A DNA stretch of 64,000 bases from Odobenus rosmarus divergens. Its lineage: Eukaryota; Chordata; Mammalia; Carnivora; Odobenidae. The stretch spans positions 1 to 64,000 of the forward strand of contig NW_004450267.1 of NCBI RefSeq assembly GCF_000321225.1, written 5' to 3'. The notes beneath the pieces were generated by a model that worked only from the letters and a program-made list of their open reading frames with translations, was not told where the DNA came from and did no database searches. A program made the translations under genes and the position numbers. This document shows positions 23,850 to 35,716 of this stretch, piece after piece; the stretch's first letter is position 1, and each line of letters starts with the position of its first letter.

Positions 23850-25890
23850 TAAGTGGAGCTCTGGCTCAGGGTTAGCTGACATTAAGTCTTTGTGGTTCAC
23901 AGAAATCCCAGAAATTATTTGTCTGGTCTTTGAATGCTTAATTGGAATGGACGCATTTGGTTCTTAGAAGAACCCCATATTGATTTCTTAGCTTATGGGA
24001 CCAGAGCTACTGAACTGGGGAAAGTAGAGTGGAAACCTCTGATTCTGTCCCCAACCCTACTCTTAGACACAATAATACACCAAAAGTCCCTTACTGGCAT
24101 GGACATGAGCTGTGAAGATCTTATTACAAGTTAACACCATCTGCCATGGGAGAGGCCCCACTGGCCTACAGTGCAACACAATGGGCTCCCAAATGGAGCA
24201 GCCTTGCTAGTTGAGATGGAGGCTACGCATACATAAACCTACCAACATGGTCTTCAATTACCCAAATCTGAGTTAGCTCTGGCCATTGCTTAATATAAAC
24301 CTGCCATCAACAGAGACCAATATGGAGCAGGAACTCCCCTCAAGGAGACCAGTTAGTTATTTGGTTTCAAGATGACTACATTGGACCACTTTCATCACAA
24401 AAAGGCACCAATTCATTTTGACTGAGGCAGATACACATTAAAGTTAGAGGCCTGCCTTCTAGTCCTCAGGGCCTTGGCCAGCACCACTATTTAAGGGCAT
24501 ATGAAGTTTTGATCTAGCTCAGAATACTGCACAATATTACTTCAGAGAAAGAAAACTACCAAAAGAGGTATAGAAGTGGACATATAAGTCATCACATACT
24601 ACCCCACCCAGAATCTGCCAACTTGATAGAGTAGATGTAGATGAGGCACCAACTTGGAGGTGACAACCCACAAGAATGATATGTTGTCCCCCAAGATGTA
24701 GTTTATATCCTAAATCAGTGACCGATTTATGGCACTAGGTCCCCACTAGATAGAATATATGGGTCCAGATCAAAGGAGAGGAGGTAAGAGTGGTCCACTT
24801 ACCCTTACTCCCATTGACCCACTTGGAGAATTTGTGCTTTAGTCTCTAGATGCCATCTTCTTAGAGGAGAAACACTTCCAACAACAGAACAGTACAAATC
24901 CTATTGAACTTTAAACTATTGGTGCTGTCAAGTCATTTGGGCTCCTTATGCCAAGTGACTAAGAGATAAGGAAAAGAATCACAACACTGGCATGGGTAGT
25001 TTATGCTGGTCATCAGGAGAAGAGCAGGCAACTGTTACAGAGTGCTGATAAGCAGGGAATGCTTGACATCTCCTCCCTCACTGTAGCAACTCTTAGTACT
25101 CTCTTCACCAATTTGATAGTAAATGGACAAGTGCATCAGTTGTAGCTGACCATGGTGAGAAGTCATGGTGATCAGAGCTTCATACTACACAGGGATTACA
25201 GTCTGGTTCACTATAAGGCGAGTCACCTAGATGAGCAGAAGTGCTAGCAAAAGTTTAAGTGCATCTAGAATGGATAATAAATAAGAGATATGATGAGTAT
25301 CAGTTGCAGTCCCAAGATGAGCTTCTATGTGGTCACCGTAGTTTTTAAATTCTTCTTCTAAGTTTCTCCAGGAAAATATCAACCAGAATATCATAGGGGA
25401 TGTCTCCAAATGGGATGAACAGTCTGTGTTGGTGGTATAGTGGTGAGCATAGCTGCCTTCCAAATGGGATGAACTGACTATTGAGGCAAGTGGATCTAAG
25501 CAGTTGCAAGGAGTACATCATAAGGAGTGCTGTAGCTGATGCATCACCCAAAATCTTTTTCAAGATCAAGGCATCCTTCTCTCACGTTCTCCAGGAATTA
25601 ACTTCAGCTGAAAGGAAGCCATCCCACCCAAGGTTAATCTTATTTTTAAGGTCAGGCTACAAAAATTCAGCTTCTTGCTTCAATTCTAAAGGGCCATCTC
25701 AGCTCTGGAGCTCCCCTCGTATTTGGCTGAGGACTTTGTTTTGACCACAACATAATTAATTTTTTTCTCTTTTCCAAGACTTGCATGTATTTTCCTTAGA
25801 TGTGTTGCTCCTGAGAACATGCTCATGAAAATCTCCTGCATGCAAACCTCTGTATCAGAATCTATTTCTTGAAGTAACTGACTTATGACA
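23850..25890 (+). mobile_element. ERVL/MaLR-type endogenous retrovirus remnant (internal part plus LTR-like 3' end)
   Basis: Text at 24780-24845 (AGGTAAGAGTGGTCCACTTA, then CCATTGACCCACTTGGAGAA TTTGTGCTT) follows a segment I associate with the internal region of mammalian ERVL/MaLR elements, and 24925-24960 (GTCAAGTCATTTGGGCTCCT TATGCC) continues it. About 25690-25890 (ATTTGGCTGAGGACTTTG, then GCATGCAAACCTCTGTATCA) looks like an ERVL-type LTR 3' end. All frames are broken; nothing is expressed as protein. The left boundary is soft and could start nearer 23560. Confidence 0.5.
25426..25463 (+). mobile_element. Retroposed 5' half of tRNA-Gly(TCC), tailless
   Basis: These 38 bases match the first 38 positions of vertebrate tRNA-Gly(TCC), from the acceptor strand (GTGTTGG; position 2 reads T instead of C) through the D arm (GGTATAGTGGTGAGCAT) and the anticodon stem to the loop CTTCCAA, and stop there. 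Position 39 onward is absent. The piece is flanked by the 16-bp direct repeat TCCAAATGGGATGAAC at 25405-25420 and 25459-25474. There is no poly(A). It is not a tRNA gene, having no T arm or 3' acceptor strand. Confidence 0.8.
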
Positions 25891-26049
25891 CAAGTTCACA
25901 CAAACTATAAGTGACATCCAGAGTTTGAACTCAGTCTTCCAGACTCTCACTGTAGTGTTCTTTCCTTTACATCATATTGATAAATCCTCTCAATATGTTT
26001 TTTAATCTATGCTATTATATAGTGATACATAAGTTTTATATTTATACAT

Positions 26050-26190
26050 TGTGTCCCAAACTAGAATATAAGCTTCTTGAGGACAAGGGTATGTATCGTA
26101 GGTGTATTTACTCCCTAAATTGAGCAAATTTACTATCTTCTATTAAGCACTCAATTAACATTGTATTTGTTCAGTGAATAACTTTTGAAT
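26050..26190 (+). repeat. L2 LINE 3' end
   Basis: CTAGAATATAAGCTTCTTGA GGACAAGGG followed by AAGCACTCAATTAACATTGT and TTCAGTGAATAA is the classic L2 3' terminus in order. Confidence 0.7.
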
Positions 26191-26379
26191 AACTATCGTG
26201 ATAGATAAATACTTTCCAGTTCATTTGAAAATTATGATCATAATTAATTAACATTCAAGTATTTTATTTATGGGAATTGCAGTATATTAGAAAAGTTGTT
26301 AAGAATGCATGTCATCCTTTCTGAGTTTCCTTTCTATATTGCTACCAATACAGGTATGAGCATAACTCCCTATTTTTCT

Positions 26380-26960
26380 AATTCCTCTTCATTGCCCACT
26401 ACATTTATTGCTATCTTTATCTTCCTAAAATATAATTGTGAGTGAATAATTCTCTTTCTCAAAAGCCTGCGTGAATTCCTGTTTTCTGAAGGATAAGTCT
26501 AAACTTAGTAAAATTTTTCCAGTTGAATCGGAGGCTCTCTAAACTTTTTACCACCTAATTTCCCAATTTTATTTACCATCACTTTATTCGTGTGCCCTAA
26601 ATTTCTTCCTGCCTGATATTATTCTCACTATTTCTTTTCCTCTCAAATGCTCTTCCAATCTCCATTGGTCAAAATTTTAACAACCCTTCAGGGCCCAGAT
26701 GAAATGCCGCTTCCCCAGTCCTTATTCATACTCTTCCAATAACTACCTCTCCCAAGGTAGAAGTAATTAATCTCTTTCTATATTTAGTGCCCATGCCACT
26801 ATTTTTTCTCTTATGGAATGTACAATTTAAAACATGTGTATTAAACATATTTGTATTTGTCTTATCCCCCATCCTCACTGTTTTTTTTTTCTTTTTACCC
26901 TCAATACGTAGTCTTGTGTGTGGTGCTAAGTAATTTTTATTGAGTGAATGAGATACAGAT
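26380..26960 (+). repeat. L2 LINE fragment
   Basis: Pyrimidine-rich text including CTTCAGGGCCCAGATGAAAT GCC, TTCCCCAGTCCTTATTC, GAATGTACAATTTAAAAC and AAGTAATTTTTATTGAGTGA ATGA, matching the L2 3' region in order. No usable frame. Confidence 0.7.
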
Positions 26961-27361
26961 GGATGTTGACAACATAATAGTTGAGTGACCAGCCATGAAA
27001 CTGAGTTGTCTCCCTTAAGATATATATGTGGAATGTATTTAATGACACTTAGATGGTAAAATATGTAAATAATGAGGGAAGACTTTAGAAATAGAAAGGA
27101 TTTCAATTTCTCTTGTGTGTATATGTTTGTGTTATGGTCTCTTCAATGTGTCATAAAATTTGCTTGTTTTCCAAACATCAGTATTTTTAAATGGGTTTTA
27201 ACATGGCTTTGATATTAATCTTCAGCTATAATTTTGGTTATAGTAGCCTGCTTTTCTTTGCCAGGATAGGGGAAAGTTAATATTGAGAATTATTTAATAC
27301 CTTACTATATGTTTCATTTGGATGTGAGTAGAAATACAATGGAAAACAATGATCACTTTCT

Positions 27362-27577
27362 TTTTTTTAAAAAAAGATTTTATTTATTTATCTGACAGAG
27401 AGAGAGACAGCCAAAGAGGGAACACAAGCCGGGGGAGTGGGAGAGGGAGAAGCAGGCTTCCCACCGAGCAGGGAGCCCCATGCAGGGAGCCCCATGCAGG
27501 GCTTGATCCCAGGACTCTGGGATCGTGACCTGAGCTGAAGACAGATGCTTAACAGCTGAGCCACCCAGGCCCCCCGA
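27362..27577 (-). mobile_element. CAN-SINE, minus strand, with internal 17-bp duplication
   Basis: Reversed SINE from AAAAAGATTTTATTTATTTA to AGCTGAGCCACCCAGGCC. Inside it, AGGGAGCCCCATGC occurs twice in tandem (27472-27502), lengthening the middle. Target duplication ATGATCACTTTCTT/ATTACCACTTTCTT at 27348-27361 and 27578-27591, with two differences. Confidence 0.95.
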
Positions 27578-27989
27578 ATTACCACTTTCTTATGCCTCTT
27601 GACAGTTGGGATGCAATGTCAGAGGCCCACTTCAGCACCTTGGTCAGAGCAATAGGATTAAGAGCATTTTTTTTTTTTTTTTTTTGTATTTCTACACATT
27701 GGCTTCAGTAGGGCAAATATTGTTTCTCTATGCCAATAAACGCATATTCAAAAGTTATTGGCAAAGGGATATAAAAGCCAACCAAAATCATTCTATAAGT
27801 ATCCACTAATAAACATCTTTGTAAAAAATCAATCATAGAGTCCTCAGGATGAAAAAAAACCCATGAAGATCATCTATTCCAAAATTCCTACCTCCCTTTG
27901 TATATGAACAAAGACTTCTACTGAAGTTATTTTTAAGTAAACAATTTTACATAAAAACGAAAACAAACACAATCCTTTGATTTTTTAAA

Positions 27990-28145
27990 AATACAATATA
28001 CACATCTGTGTGTAGAAGGAAAGAGAAATATAGAGAAATGTGCATAGTGGTTTCAGAGTTGTGCTTGTTCTTTTTTCTTATCTTTATTTTCTGTTATTTC
28101 TCTCATAAGTGTATGATTTTAAAAATAATACACATTTTTCATAAA
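27990..28145 (+). repeat. Old L1 3' end, probable
   Basis: GTGGTTTCAGAGTTGTGCTT then TCTTATCTTTATTTTCTGTT and ACACATTTTTCATAAAAATA resembles old L1M 3' UTRs. Short and diverged. Confidence 0.4.
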
Positions 28146-28524
28146 AATAAATCATTAGCTTGCTCTTGCAATGCTAAAGTGAAGCAGGAGCCTTATCAGT
28201 GATCATAGATTTAAGTAAGTCACATCCCTCATAGGTCTAATATATTTTGATAGCAGCAGTGACAATAAAGGTAAAGAGACCAACCTAAGAGCATAATGAT
28301 ATCCTGAGGACAAGCCATAGCAATTTAGTTGACCATTCTTCCTAGTCACAGAGTCCTTGTCCATTTTTAAATTACCAACTTTCTCTTTGTACTTGAAACA
28401 GGGGCTATAAACAGTTGTTCTAGATGGTTTTGAAAATATCTTCCAGTTCTCATAATTTTTACTTCCAGGCTTTCATATTCTATGCTGATACTTTTCTTTA
28501 TAGATGATCATGACAGTGATAATG

Positions 28525-28715
28525 ATAATTAGCATTTCTGTGTACTAACTATGTGTCAGAAGCAATTTTAAATATTTCAGTATAACTGATCTACTGTTTG
28601 CCTCAAAACTTGAGTCAGGCACAATTACACTGTCAATATTATAAATGAGCCAAAGTCCTAAAAAGCTTAAGTAATGTGTCTAAAGCCACACAACTGTTAA
28701 GAAGAAAATGATAAT
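28525..28715 (-). repeat. MIR SINE, diverged
   Basis: Plus strand shows CTAACTATGTGTCAGAAGCA, then AAGCTTAAGTAATGTGTCTA AAGCCACACAACTGTTAAG, the reverse-complemented MIR order. Confidence 0.65.
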
Positions 28716-28719
28716 CCAT

Positions 28720-29498
28720 TCTAAATTGTGAGGAAATCAGCCTTTTTTGGAACTTATCAATTAATAGTTTTAAGTTTTAGTTGACTCCAGACATGATGTG
28801 AAGATTGCTTTAACTGGTCTTTGTAGAATTGGAGACTCAATATTCAATAAAAGTCATTCAAAATGTCAGTATTCCTCAGTGTTGGTTATAGTATATCCCA
28901 AAGCCTATTGATCAGATTACAAAAATTTATGAGATAGTAAATATGCACTGAGCACTTTCTTAGTTCTTTTAGATTTAAGAAAATATTTTATGGAGAGTAA
29001 TATGCTTTTTATTTATATTTTCTGCACACAGTGTCTCTAGACAAGCTGAATATGCATGTGTCTCTAGCTTGGTAGAGGGTCAGCACTGTCATGACAGTAA
29101 TATAAAAGGAAAAAAAGTGTGGAAATTCAGTTTTGACTTTCCAAATAATATTGCAGAAAGATCATAAGGCTGACAGCACACTTTAGGGAGAAAATATTTC
29201 CTTGGCAGGATTTTAGGGCTTGATTATAGACAAGTTGGAAGAGAAAGGAGAGGGGAAAGGAAAGGAAAAGCAGATGGTCAGATATTTGTTACAATCTCCT
29301 CTTTTTGACAGAAAAGCCATATTAAAAGATGAAGGTGAATGGCAAGCATAAATGACAAAGTTTTCTACCCTGTTTTCCCTTTGAGATTCTGGAAGGAAAT
29401 TGAGTCCCAGGCCCCCTCCCACACAACAATGTAAACTTGACTCTTTTTCCTTCGAGAGGTTTTTCCTTATCACATATTTTTTTTAAACCCACAAACAT
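28720..29498. other. Gene-free spacer
   Basis: AT-rich intergenic sequence with no recognised element. An 86-codon minus frame (29213-29473) has no recognisable features. Confidence 0.4.
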
Positions 29499-29514
29499 GC
29501 ACACATGAGTTTTT

Positions 29515-30482
29515 TTTAAATATTATTTTATTATGTTATGTTAATCACCATACATTACATCATTAGTTTTTGATGTCGTGTTCCATGATTCATTGTTTGC
29601 ATATAATACCCAGTGCTCCATTCAATACGTGCCCTCTTTAATACCCGTCACCAGGCTAACCCATCCCCCCACCCCTGGAACCCTCAGTTTGTTTCTCAGA
29701 GTCCATAGTCTCTCATGGTTCATCCCCCCCTTCATTTTTCCCTTCTTATTATTTTTTTAACATATAATGTATTATTTATTTCAGAGGTACTGGTCTGTGA
29801 TTCAACAGTCTTACACAATTCACAGTGCTCACCATAGCACATACCCTTCCCAATGTCTATCATCCAGCCACCCTATCCTTCCCACCCCCCACCACTCCAA
29901 CAACCCTCAGTTTGTTTCCTGAGATTAAGAATTCCTCATATCAGTGAGATCATATGATACATGTCTTTTTCTGATTGACTTATTTCGCTTAGTATAATAC
30001 CCTCTAGTTCCATTCACATTGCAAATGGCAAGATTTCATTTTTTTTTTTGATGGCTGCATAATATCCCATTGTCTATATATACCACATCTTCTTTATCCA
30101 TTCATCTGTTGATGGACTTCTTGGCTCTTTCCATATTTTGGCTATTGTGGACACTGCTCCTATAAACATTGGGGTGCATGTACCCCTTCAGATAACTACA
30201 TTTTTATCTTTGGGGTAAATACCCAGTAATGCAATTCCTGGGTCGTAGGGTAGCTCTATTTTCAACTTTTTGAGGAACCTCCATACTGTTTTCCAGAGTG
30301 GCTGCACCAGCTTGCATTCCCACCAACAGTGTAGGACGGTTCCTCTTTCTCTGCATCCTCGCCAACATCTGTAGTTTCCTGACTTGTTAATTTTAGCCAT
30401 TCTGACTGGTATGAGGTGGTATCTCATTGAGGTTTTGATTTGGAGTTCCCTGATGCCGAGCAATGTTGAGCACTTTTTCATG
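29515..30482 (-). mobile_element. Young L1, 5'-truncated, with ORF2 C-terminal remnant
   Basis: On the minus strand this runs from within ORF2 through the 3' UTR to the tail at 29515 (plus reads TTTTTAAATATTATTTTATT ATG). The minus frame 30511-30188 carries the ORF2 C-terminal signature [20 protein letters not shown] and [11 protein letters not shown], then breaks. Flanked by the target duplication GCACACATGAGTTTTT at 29499-29514 and 30483-30498. About 970 bp, non-autonomous. Confidence 0.95.
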
Positions 30483-30498
30483 GCACACATGAGTTTTT

Positions 30499-31019
30499 GA
30501 TCACTATACATAAAGACACTGGCTGCTTTTTATTTTAATCAATCAGCATAAGTAGTATTTAAAATTTAATAAACAATGATATTAAATGCAATTTAGTAAA
30601 TTAATAATATTAACCTTAGTGGTATTATTTTATTAAAAATTATGATGAATTCAAAATACATAATTGGATAGCTAAAAGAATTATTTAAATAACTAAGAAT
30701 TGGGAATTCTTCCCTTCCATGGCTTAGAAATCATTGTCTCATCTAGGAAGGAAACAGCTCAAGTATTTGTTGCTTGAATGTCTAACTCAGCCACATAACT
30801 TTTTTTTCCCACTTTTCCTTGCATCTATTTGATTCATTGCTTTGGGAGGATGGAAATTTATCACATGTTCATCACCATGACCTCTGTTCATTATCTTTGG
30901 TTATTATGTCTCTTTAGCTTTTCTGCAAATTGTTTTGGTTTGGATAGTAACAGAAATATAAATGAGAAAAAAATGTCATACAAAGTTCTCCTTTCCTCCA
31001 CTGGTTCCGACCCAAACAC
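30499..31019. other. Gene-free spacer
   Basis: AT-rich, nothing recognised between the L1 and the SINE cluster. Confidence 0.4.
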
Positions 31020-31024
31020 TTTTT

Positions 31025-31222
31025 TTTTAGAAAAGATTTATTTATCTATCTGAGAGAGAGTGTGGGGGGGGAAGGGCAGTGGGAGAGGTAGAGAATCTTT
31101 AGCAAAGTCCCTGCTCAGCACAGTGCCCGACTCTGGGTTCGATTTCACAACCCTGAGATCATGACCTGAGCTGAAATCAAGAGTTCATTGCTCAACTGAC
31201 TGAGCCACCCAGGCTCTCCCCA
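31025..31222 (-). mobile_element. CAN-SINE, minus strand, older copy
   Basis: Reversed SINE: AAAAGATTTATTTATCTATC TGAGAGAGAG, GGGAGAGGTAGAGAATC, GGGTTCGATTTCACAACCC, ATCATGACCTGAGCTGAAAT and ACTGAGCCACCCAGGCTC. More diverged than its neighbours; the target duplication is only partly visible. Confidence 0.92.
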
Positions 31223-31285
31223 CACAAAAAACTTTTTATTGTTGATCTCATTTCCATTTCTTGCTGTGTTTATGTATACATTTTT

Positions 31286-31481
31286 TAAAAGATTTTTTAA
31301 ATTTATTTATTTGACAGAGAGAGACACAGCAACAAAGGGAACACAAGCAGGGGGAGTGGGAGAGGGAGAAGCAGGTTTCCTACTGAGCAGGGAGCCTGAT
31401 GCGGGGCTGGATCCCAGGATGCTGGGATCATGACCTGAGCGGAAGGCAGACGCTTAACCCACTGAGCCACCCAGGCGCCCC
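31286..31481 (-). mobile_element. CAN-SINE, minus strand
   Basis: Reversed SINE from AAAAGATTTTTTAAATTTAT to ACTGAGCCACCCAGGCGCCC. Target duplication TATGTATACATTTTT/TATATATACATTTTT at 31271-31285 and 31482-31496. Second of three minus-strand SINEs within about 1.2 kb. Confidence 0.96.
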
Positions 31482-32044
31482 TATATATACATTTTTATTA
31501 AATTGTTTCATGTAATGAAGTTACAATTATGTTTATATTTTTATCATTTAGCATATATTTCATGACTCATTTCCTTTGTATATAAAAAGTGGAATATAAA
31601 GTTTATAAATGCATATGCATATATAAAAATGAAATATATTATTAGGGGAACTTTCATAAAAGTATAATTTGATGGTTAATTGATAGCACCAGAAAAGATA
31701 TTTCTCAATATTTTGCATGGAAATAGTTTTTGACATTCTGTATCTTTCATCAAGCTAAAAAATATAATAATCTGCAAGTGATGATAGTAGAGTCTTAGAG
31801 AAAAACTAATCGACATTGCTTCAGACTTTTAGATGGGCCATGATTTTCTAATATTTTAAGCAAATAGAGAAAACACAAAGGGAAACCTTAAAATAGTCAC
31901 ATATATAAAGTGAAGTTGAATACATTTAAAATAACAAAAATCACTGCTCTTTACACTTTCTAATATTTTGGAGGAAAAAGAAGAAAAAGTGGGGTTGATA
32001 AAATAATTTACTTTGTTACCCACAATATATGAGATTCTTTTCTT

Positions 32045-32244
32045 TTTCTTTTTAAAGAGATTTTATTGGTTTGAGAGAGAGATAGAGAGAGAGAGAGAGT
32101 ACGAGGGTGCAGGGGCAGTGGGAGAAGGAGAAGCAGACTGCCCACTGAGCAGGGAGCCCAATGCAGGGCTCCATCCCAGGACCCTGGGATCATGACCTGA
32201 GCTGAAGGCAGACCCTTAACCGACTGAGCCACCCAATCTCCCCA
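32045..32244 (-). mobile_element. CAN-SINE, minus strand
   Basis: Reversed SINE: TTTTTAAAGAGATTTTATTG, a GAGAGA-rich stretch (32072-32100), GGAGAAGCAGACTGCCC, ATCATGACCTGAGCTGAAGG and ACTGAGCCACCCAATCTCCC. Target duplication GAGATTCTTTTCTT/GAGATTCTTTCCTT at 32031-32044 and 32245-32258. Confidence 0.96.
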
Positions 32245-32264
32245 GAGATTCTTTCCTTCATTTT

Positions 32265-32370
32265 GTTTTATTTTGTTTTATTTTATTTTATTAATTTTAT
32301 TTCATTATGTTATGTTAATCACCATACATTACATCATTAGTTTTTGATGTAGTGTTCCATGATTCATTGT
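32265..32370 (-). mobile_element. Very short young L1 3' end, about 106 bp
   Basis: Plus reads a (TTTTG/TTTTA)n tail, then CATTATGTTATGTTAATCAC C and TTTTTGATGTAGTGTTCCAT, the reversed L1 3' terminus. Target duplication TTCTTTCCTTCATTTT at 32249-32264 and 32371-32386. It landed within the right-hand target duplication of the adjacent SINE. Confidence 0.95.
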
Positions 32371-32386
32371 TTCTTTCCTTCATTTT

Positions 32387-35300
32387 ATAATGATTATCTC
32401 ATAAAATATAGTTCTTGAAAATGAGCCCAGGTTGCATCTATAATCAGAAAATAGTGTAGATTATTTTCAAAATTAACAATTCTTGGTTAAGCCTGGTACT
32501 CTTGGATCCCGGCCTGAGACTAGTTTGTTGTCAGAAGGAGAATAAATCTCTCCATTCCTAAACCATATGAGTAAGAAAAAGCCATAGGTGAGGGGATATG
32601 ATACTTCAATAAAAGGAAAGTCTAAATCCTCCAAAAGAAAATGTAAGTGTAAAGTGGTAGTTTGGAGAGGAGGGAACAGGAGAATTAGGAGTGGGGGTAC
32701 AAAGGTTGGGACAGAATGAAGGGCATGAATTACATGTATAATCAGAAAAGAGTGTAGCTTATTTTCACAATTAACCCCTCAGAACTCAAAATTTGAAGCT
32801 CTTGTCAATTGACAGAATCATCTAGAGGGTTAAAGGGTCTTAATCAGAACTTTTAGCAAAAAAAAAAAAAAAAAATAGGTGTTGGTCCTATTGATAGAAG
32901 TAATTTTATTGAATTAAACTTCTAAACAATACCTGAAATTTTCATCGCCATCAGATTTTTTTGAGTGTCCTTTCAATATATGAGGCCCATAACAAATGCA
33001 GATACACAAGTGTGTAATATTAGACACAAGACTTTGCCTCATAAAACAATAAATTCTTCCCAGGCAAGATTCTGAAGAATTTCTTTCTGGTCCTTCAAAA
33101 CTAGAAGGCTTAAATGGGGACTTTTTTAGCCACTCTCATTCCAGCATAAGGCCTGGAGATTTTTTGCTATTTATCTTCAAATCCTTAAAAGTGTAAATAT
33201 TTTTTCATAAAGCAATGACAATTCCAAGAAATAAACTGGGAAAATATGTTCCCACAAGAATGTACACTGTTACATTATAGATAACAAAGAAAATAGAAAG
33301 CAATCTTCATATCTGAGAATAAATAAGTAATTAAATATGTTATAGTATATTCACACAATAGTCATACTAAATATTAACTGAAAACCATATTGTACAAGAA
33401 TTTAATAATCAGAAAAATTGCTAGTGTTTCATAAGAAAGGTTATAACACTGTATATATGATATACAGATCATTTAGTGTATATATACATAACATTTTATT
33501 ACATATTTTTCAGTGCATGTTTTTAATGAAATGTGTAAATGTGTATACAAATACGTGATGTGAAGTAATTTGTTGCAATTTAATTTTTTTCTTTTGTGGT
33601 CTTTATATATTTGTTTGGTAATTTGTAACTTGCTTCTAAACACTTGATCAATGCAGAAGAAAGATGCATTGTAACCTACATTTATTTTACTATACATTTT
33701 GATTATCAGCTACAAATGAGCCACTGTTATTTTCAAAAGAGCCTATAGTATTTCTCTGTTCAACTTACTTTTCGCTCCCCACAAACACTTGCAAATGGTT
33801 TATTGGGAGACAAGAACTCATTGAAGTATTGAGATGATGTAGCTTTAATTTTCCCTTTTGATGGTTTCAGCCTTGTTGCACTGAATTACCTTTTCCATTT
33901 GGGGGTAGATCTCATCAGTTTTAGGTCATTTTTGTTCATGAAAATAAGTCTAGGTTCATGAAAATGTAGGTTAAACTTCAAGGCACTTTAGAATAGGGAG
34001 AGCTGCTCCTGCTTTCTTCTTTTAATTTGGGTACATATCTACATAACCAGATGAGGTTTAGCCTGTGATTATTCATAGTTGCTGCTTTCCTGGATCATAT
34101 GACTGTCTGTTGTTGTCCTCCATGTCCTCTATGCAGACATCCAAATGTTGATTTTTCTATATAGTTTGGACATATGTCTGGTTTGGTTGCAATAGAGTAA
34201 GGTTATATCTCTTGTCCCAATATTCCTTCCAGGTTAGTATTTATCACTCTAAAGAAGTCACAGATTGGACAGTAAATTGTATGACCATGCTCCTTGTGGG
34301 ATATATTTATGTGGACTTTCTAGGGGAGAAGAACTTCTACACAGCTTTGACTTAATCCCTTCTAACAAACCCTCTTCCACTAACCTCAGTTCATACTACC
34401 AGATGTCTACCCTAGAGTCTCTTGCCTCTCACGTCCATTGCTTAGGAGATGGAGATCTCAAACTCAGCAGCTTCTGCCATGTGGATCAACCCCCCAGGAA
34501 TCCCTTACCCTTAAACAACATTGGGAGTCCAGTTGCTCTGCTTCCTCCTCTTTCATTTCCCTCACATGCAAGATCATACTGCGGCAGCCAGTGTCTATCC
34601 AAGAAGCAAAAGTTCACATCATTTTTCTCACTTGTGTTTTTTAATCTTTACATGATTCTCTTCCATACCTACATTAGCTTCAAGGGGGAAATTCCCTTAC
34701 CTTAATTTTAATGGGGAAGTGCTTGTGGTAGGCATTCTTATCAGTGAAGATTCCAAAAATATAATGACTATCACTATATATTCTCCCTAGTCCTCATGTT
34801 ACATGTGCAGCACATTTAAGATCTTCAAAGAAAGTTTAGAACAGCCTATTAAACAAACAAACAAAAAACTTAGGATTTTGAAACCCAACTGGTGATATGA
34901 ATCAGGGACAAGTGGTAATTTCTATTACCTACATCCCCGTACCTTTGTCTGTGAAGGGTCAGCCTGACTCAGTCTTAAGAAATTGAGAGGATTTTAAAAG
35001 AAATCTACAAAAAGTGACACTTACTAGTTACTATTCTAATACCATTGTAAATAAGCATGAAAGGTGATGACTGAATTGATTTTAAGGATGCAAATAATAT
35101 AGCTAAGTTATTGTCCTTACTCTTTTGGATTTTATAGGTTTCACCTTACTTTTATTATTAATAGAACATTGTTAGAGGCTACAGTGTGTTTCATTGTACA
35201 GAAATTTTTGCTGGATTCCAAAAGAGATACTTTATTTTATAAAAATCTACCCTGCAGTTACTTCGGCTAGTCATCATTCTCTGAATATTCCTCATATTTT

Positions 35301-35710
35301 CCCTATTTTCTTCTCTTTTTTTTTCCTCCTACCTCTACCTCTACTGATACAATTCTAAATTTATACCCAATGAATGTCTTTGACATCAAGTGTTCAATGA
35401 ATCCTTTCCTAGTTTCCCTCCACTACCAACTTGTAAACTCTTTTAAGACATGGGCCATGGTCCATAGAACATAAAATCTTACTTTGAACGTAGTGGGAAA
35501 ACAGTGAGTATTTACTGGAGTGTATCAGTAGAAGTATGTATAACTGATTTTTAGTGTTGCATTTTATGAAGTATGAAATTTACCATTCAAAAATTAAATG
35601 GAAATGGACTTTTATGACTGAATCTTAACTTACACGTGATCTTTTAATATTACAGGATTAACTCAAAAACTTGTGGGATAGAGCAAACATTATCTCCATG
35701 TTACAGGTGA
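32387..35710. other. Gene-free stretch with probable old L1 at 33210-33640
   Basis: AT-rich intergenic DNA. 33210-33640 resembles an old L1 3' end on the plus strand (ATATGTTATAGTATATTCAC, then ATTTTTTTCTTTTGTGGTCT). A 146-codon plus frame at 34265-34705 has no recognisable domain and no splice context. 35290-35500 may hold an L2 fragment (TTGTAAACTCTTTTAAGACA TGGG). Confidence 0.35.
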
Positions 35711-35716
35711 ATACAA

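Noticed and set aside
25426..25463. Functional tRNA-Gly gene
   Set aside because: Only the 5' half is present; no T arm, no 3' acceptor strand, no terminator.
25426..25463. Retroviral primer-binding site in the ERVL remnant
   Set aside because: A primer-binding site is complementary to the 3' end of a tRNA; this is the sense 5' half and is flanked by its own direct repeat.
30188..30511. 107-codon minus frame with clear protein similarity
   Set aside because: It is the C-terminal scrap of L1 ORF2 in a 5'-truncated copy, not a host gene.
34265..34705. 146-codon plus-strand open frame
   Set aside because: No recognisable domain, no splice or promoter context, sequence looks like ordinary intergenic DNA.
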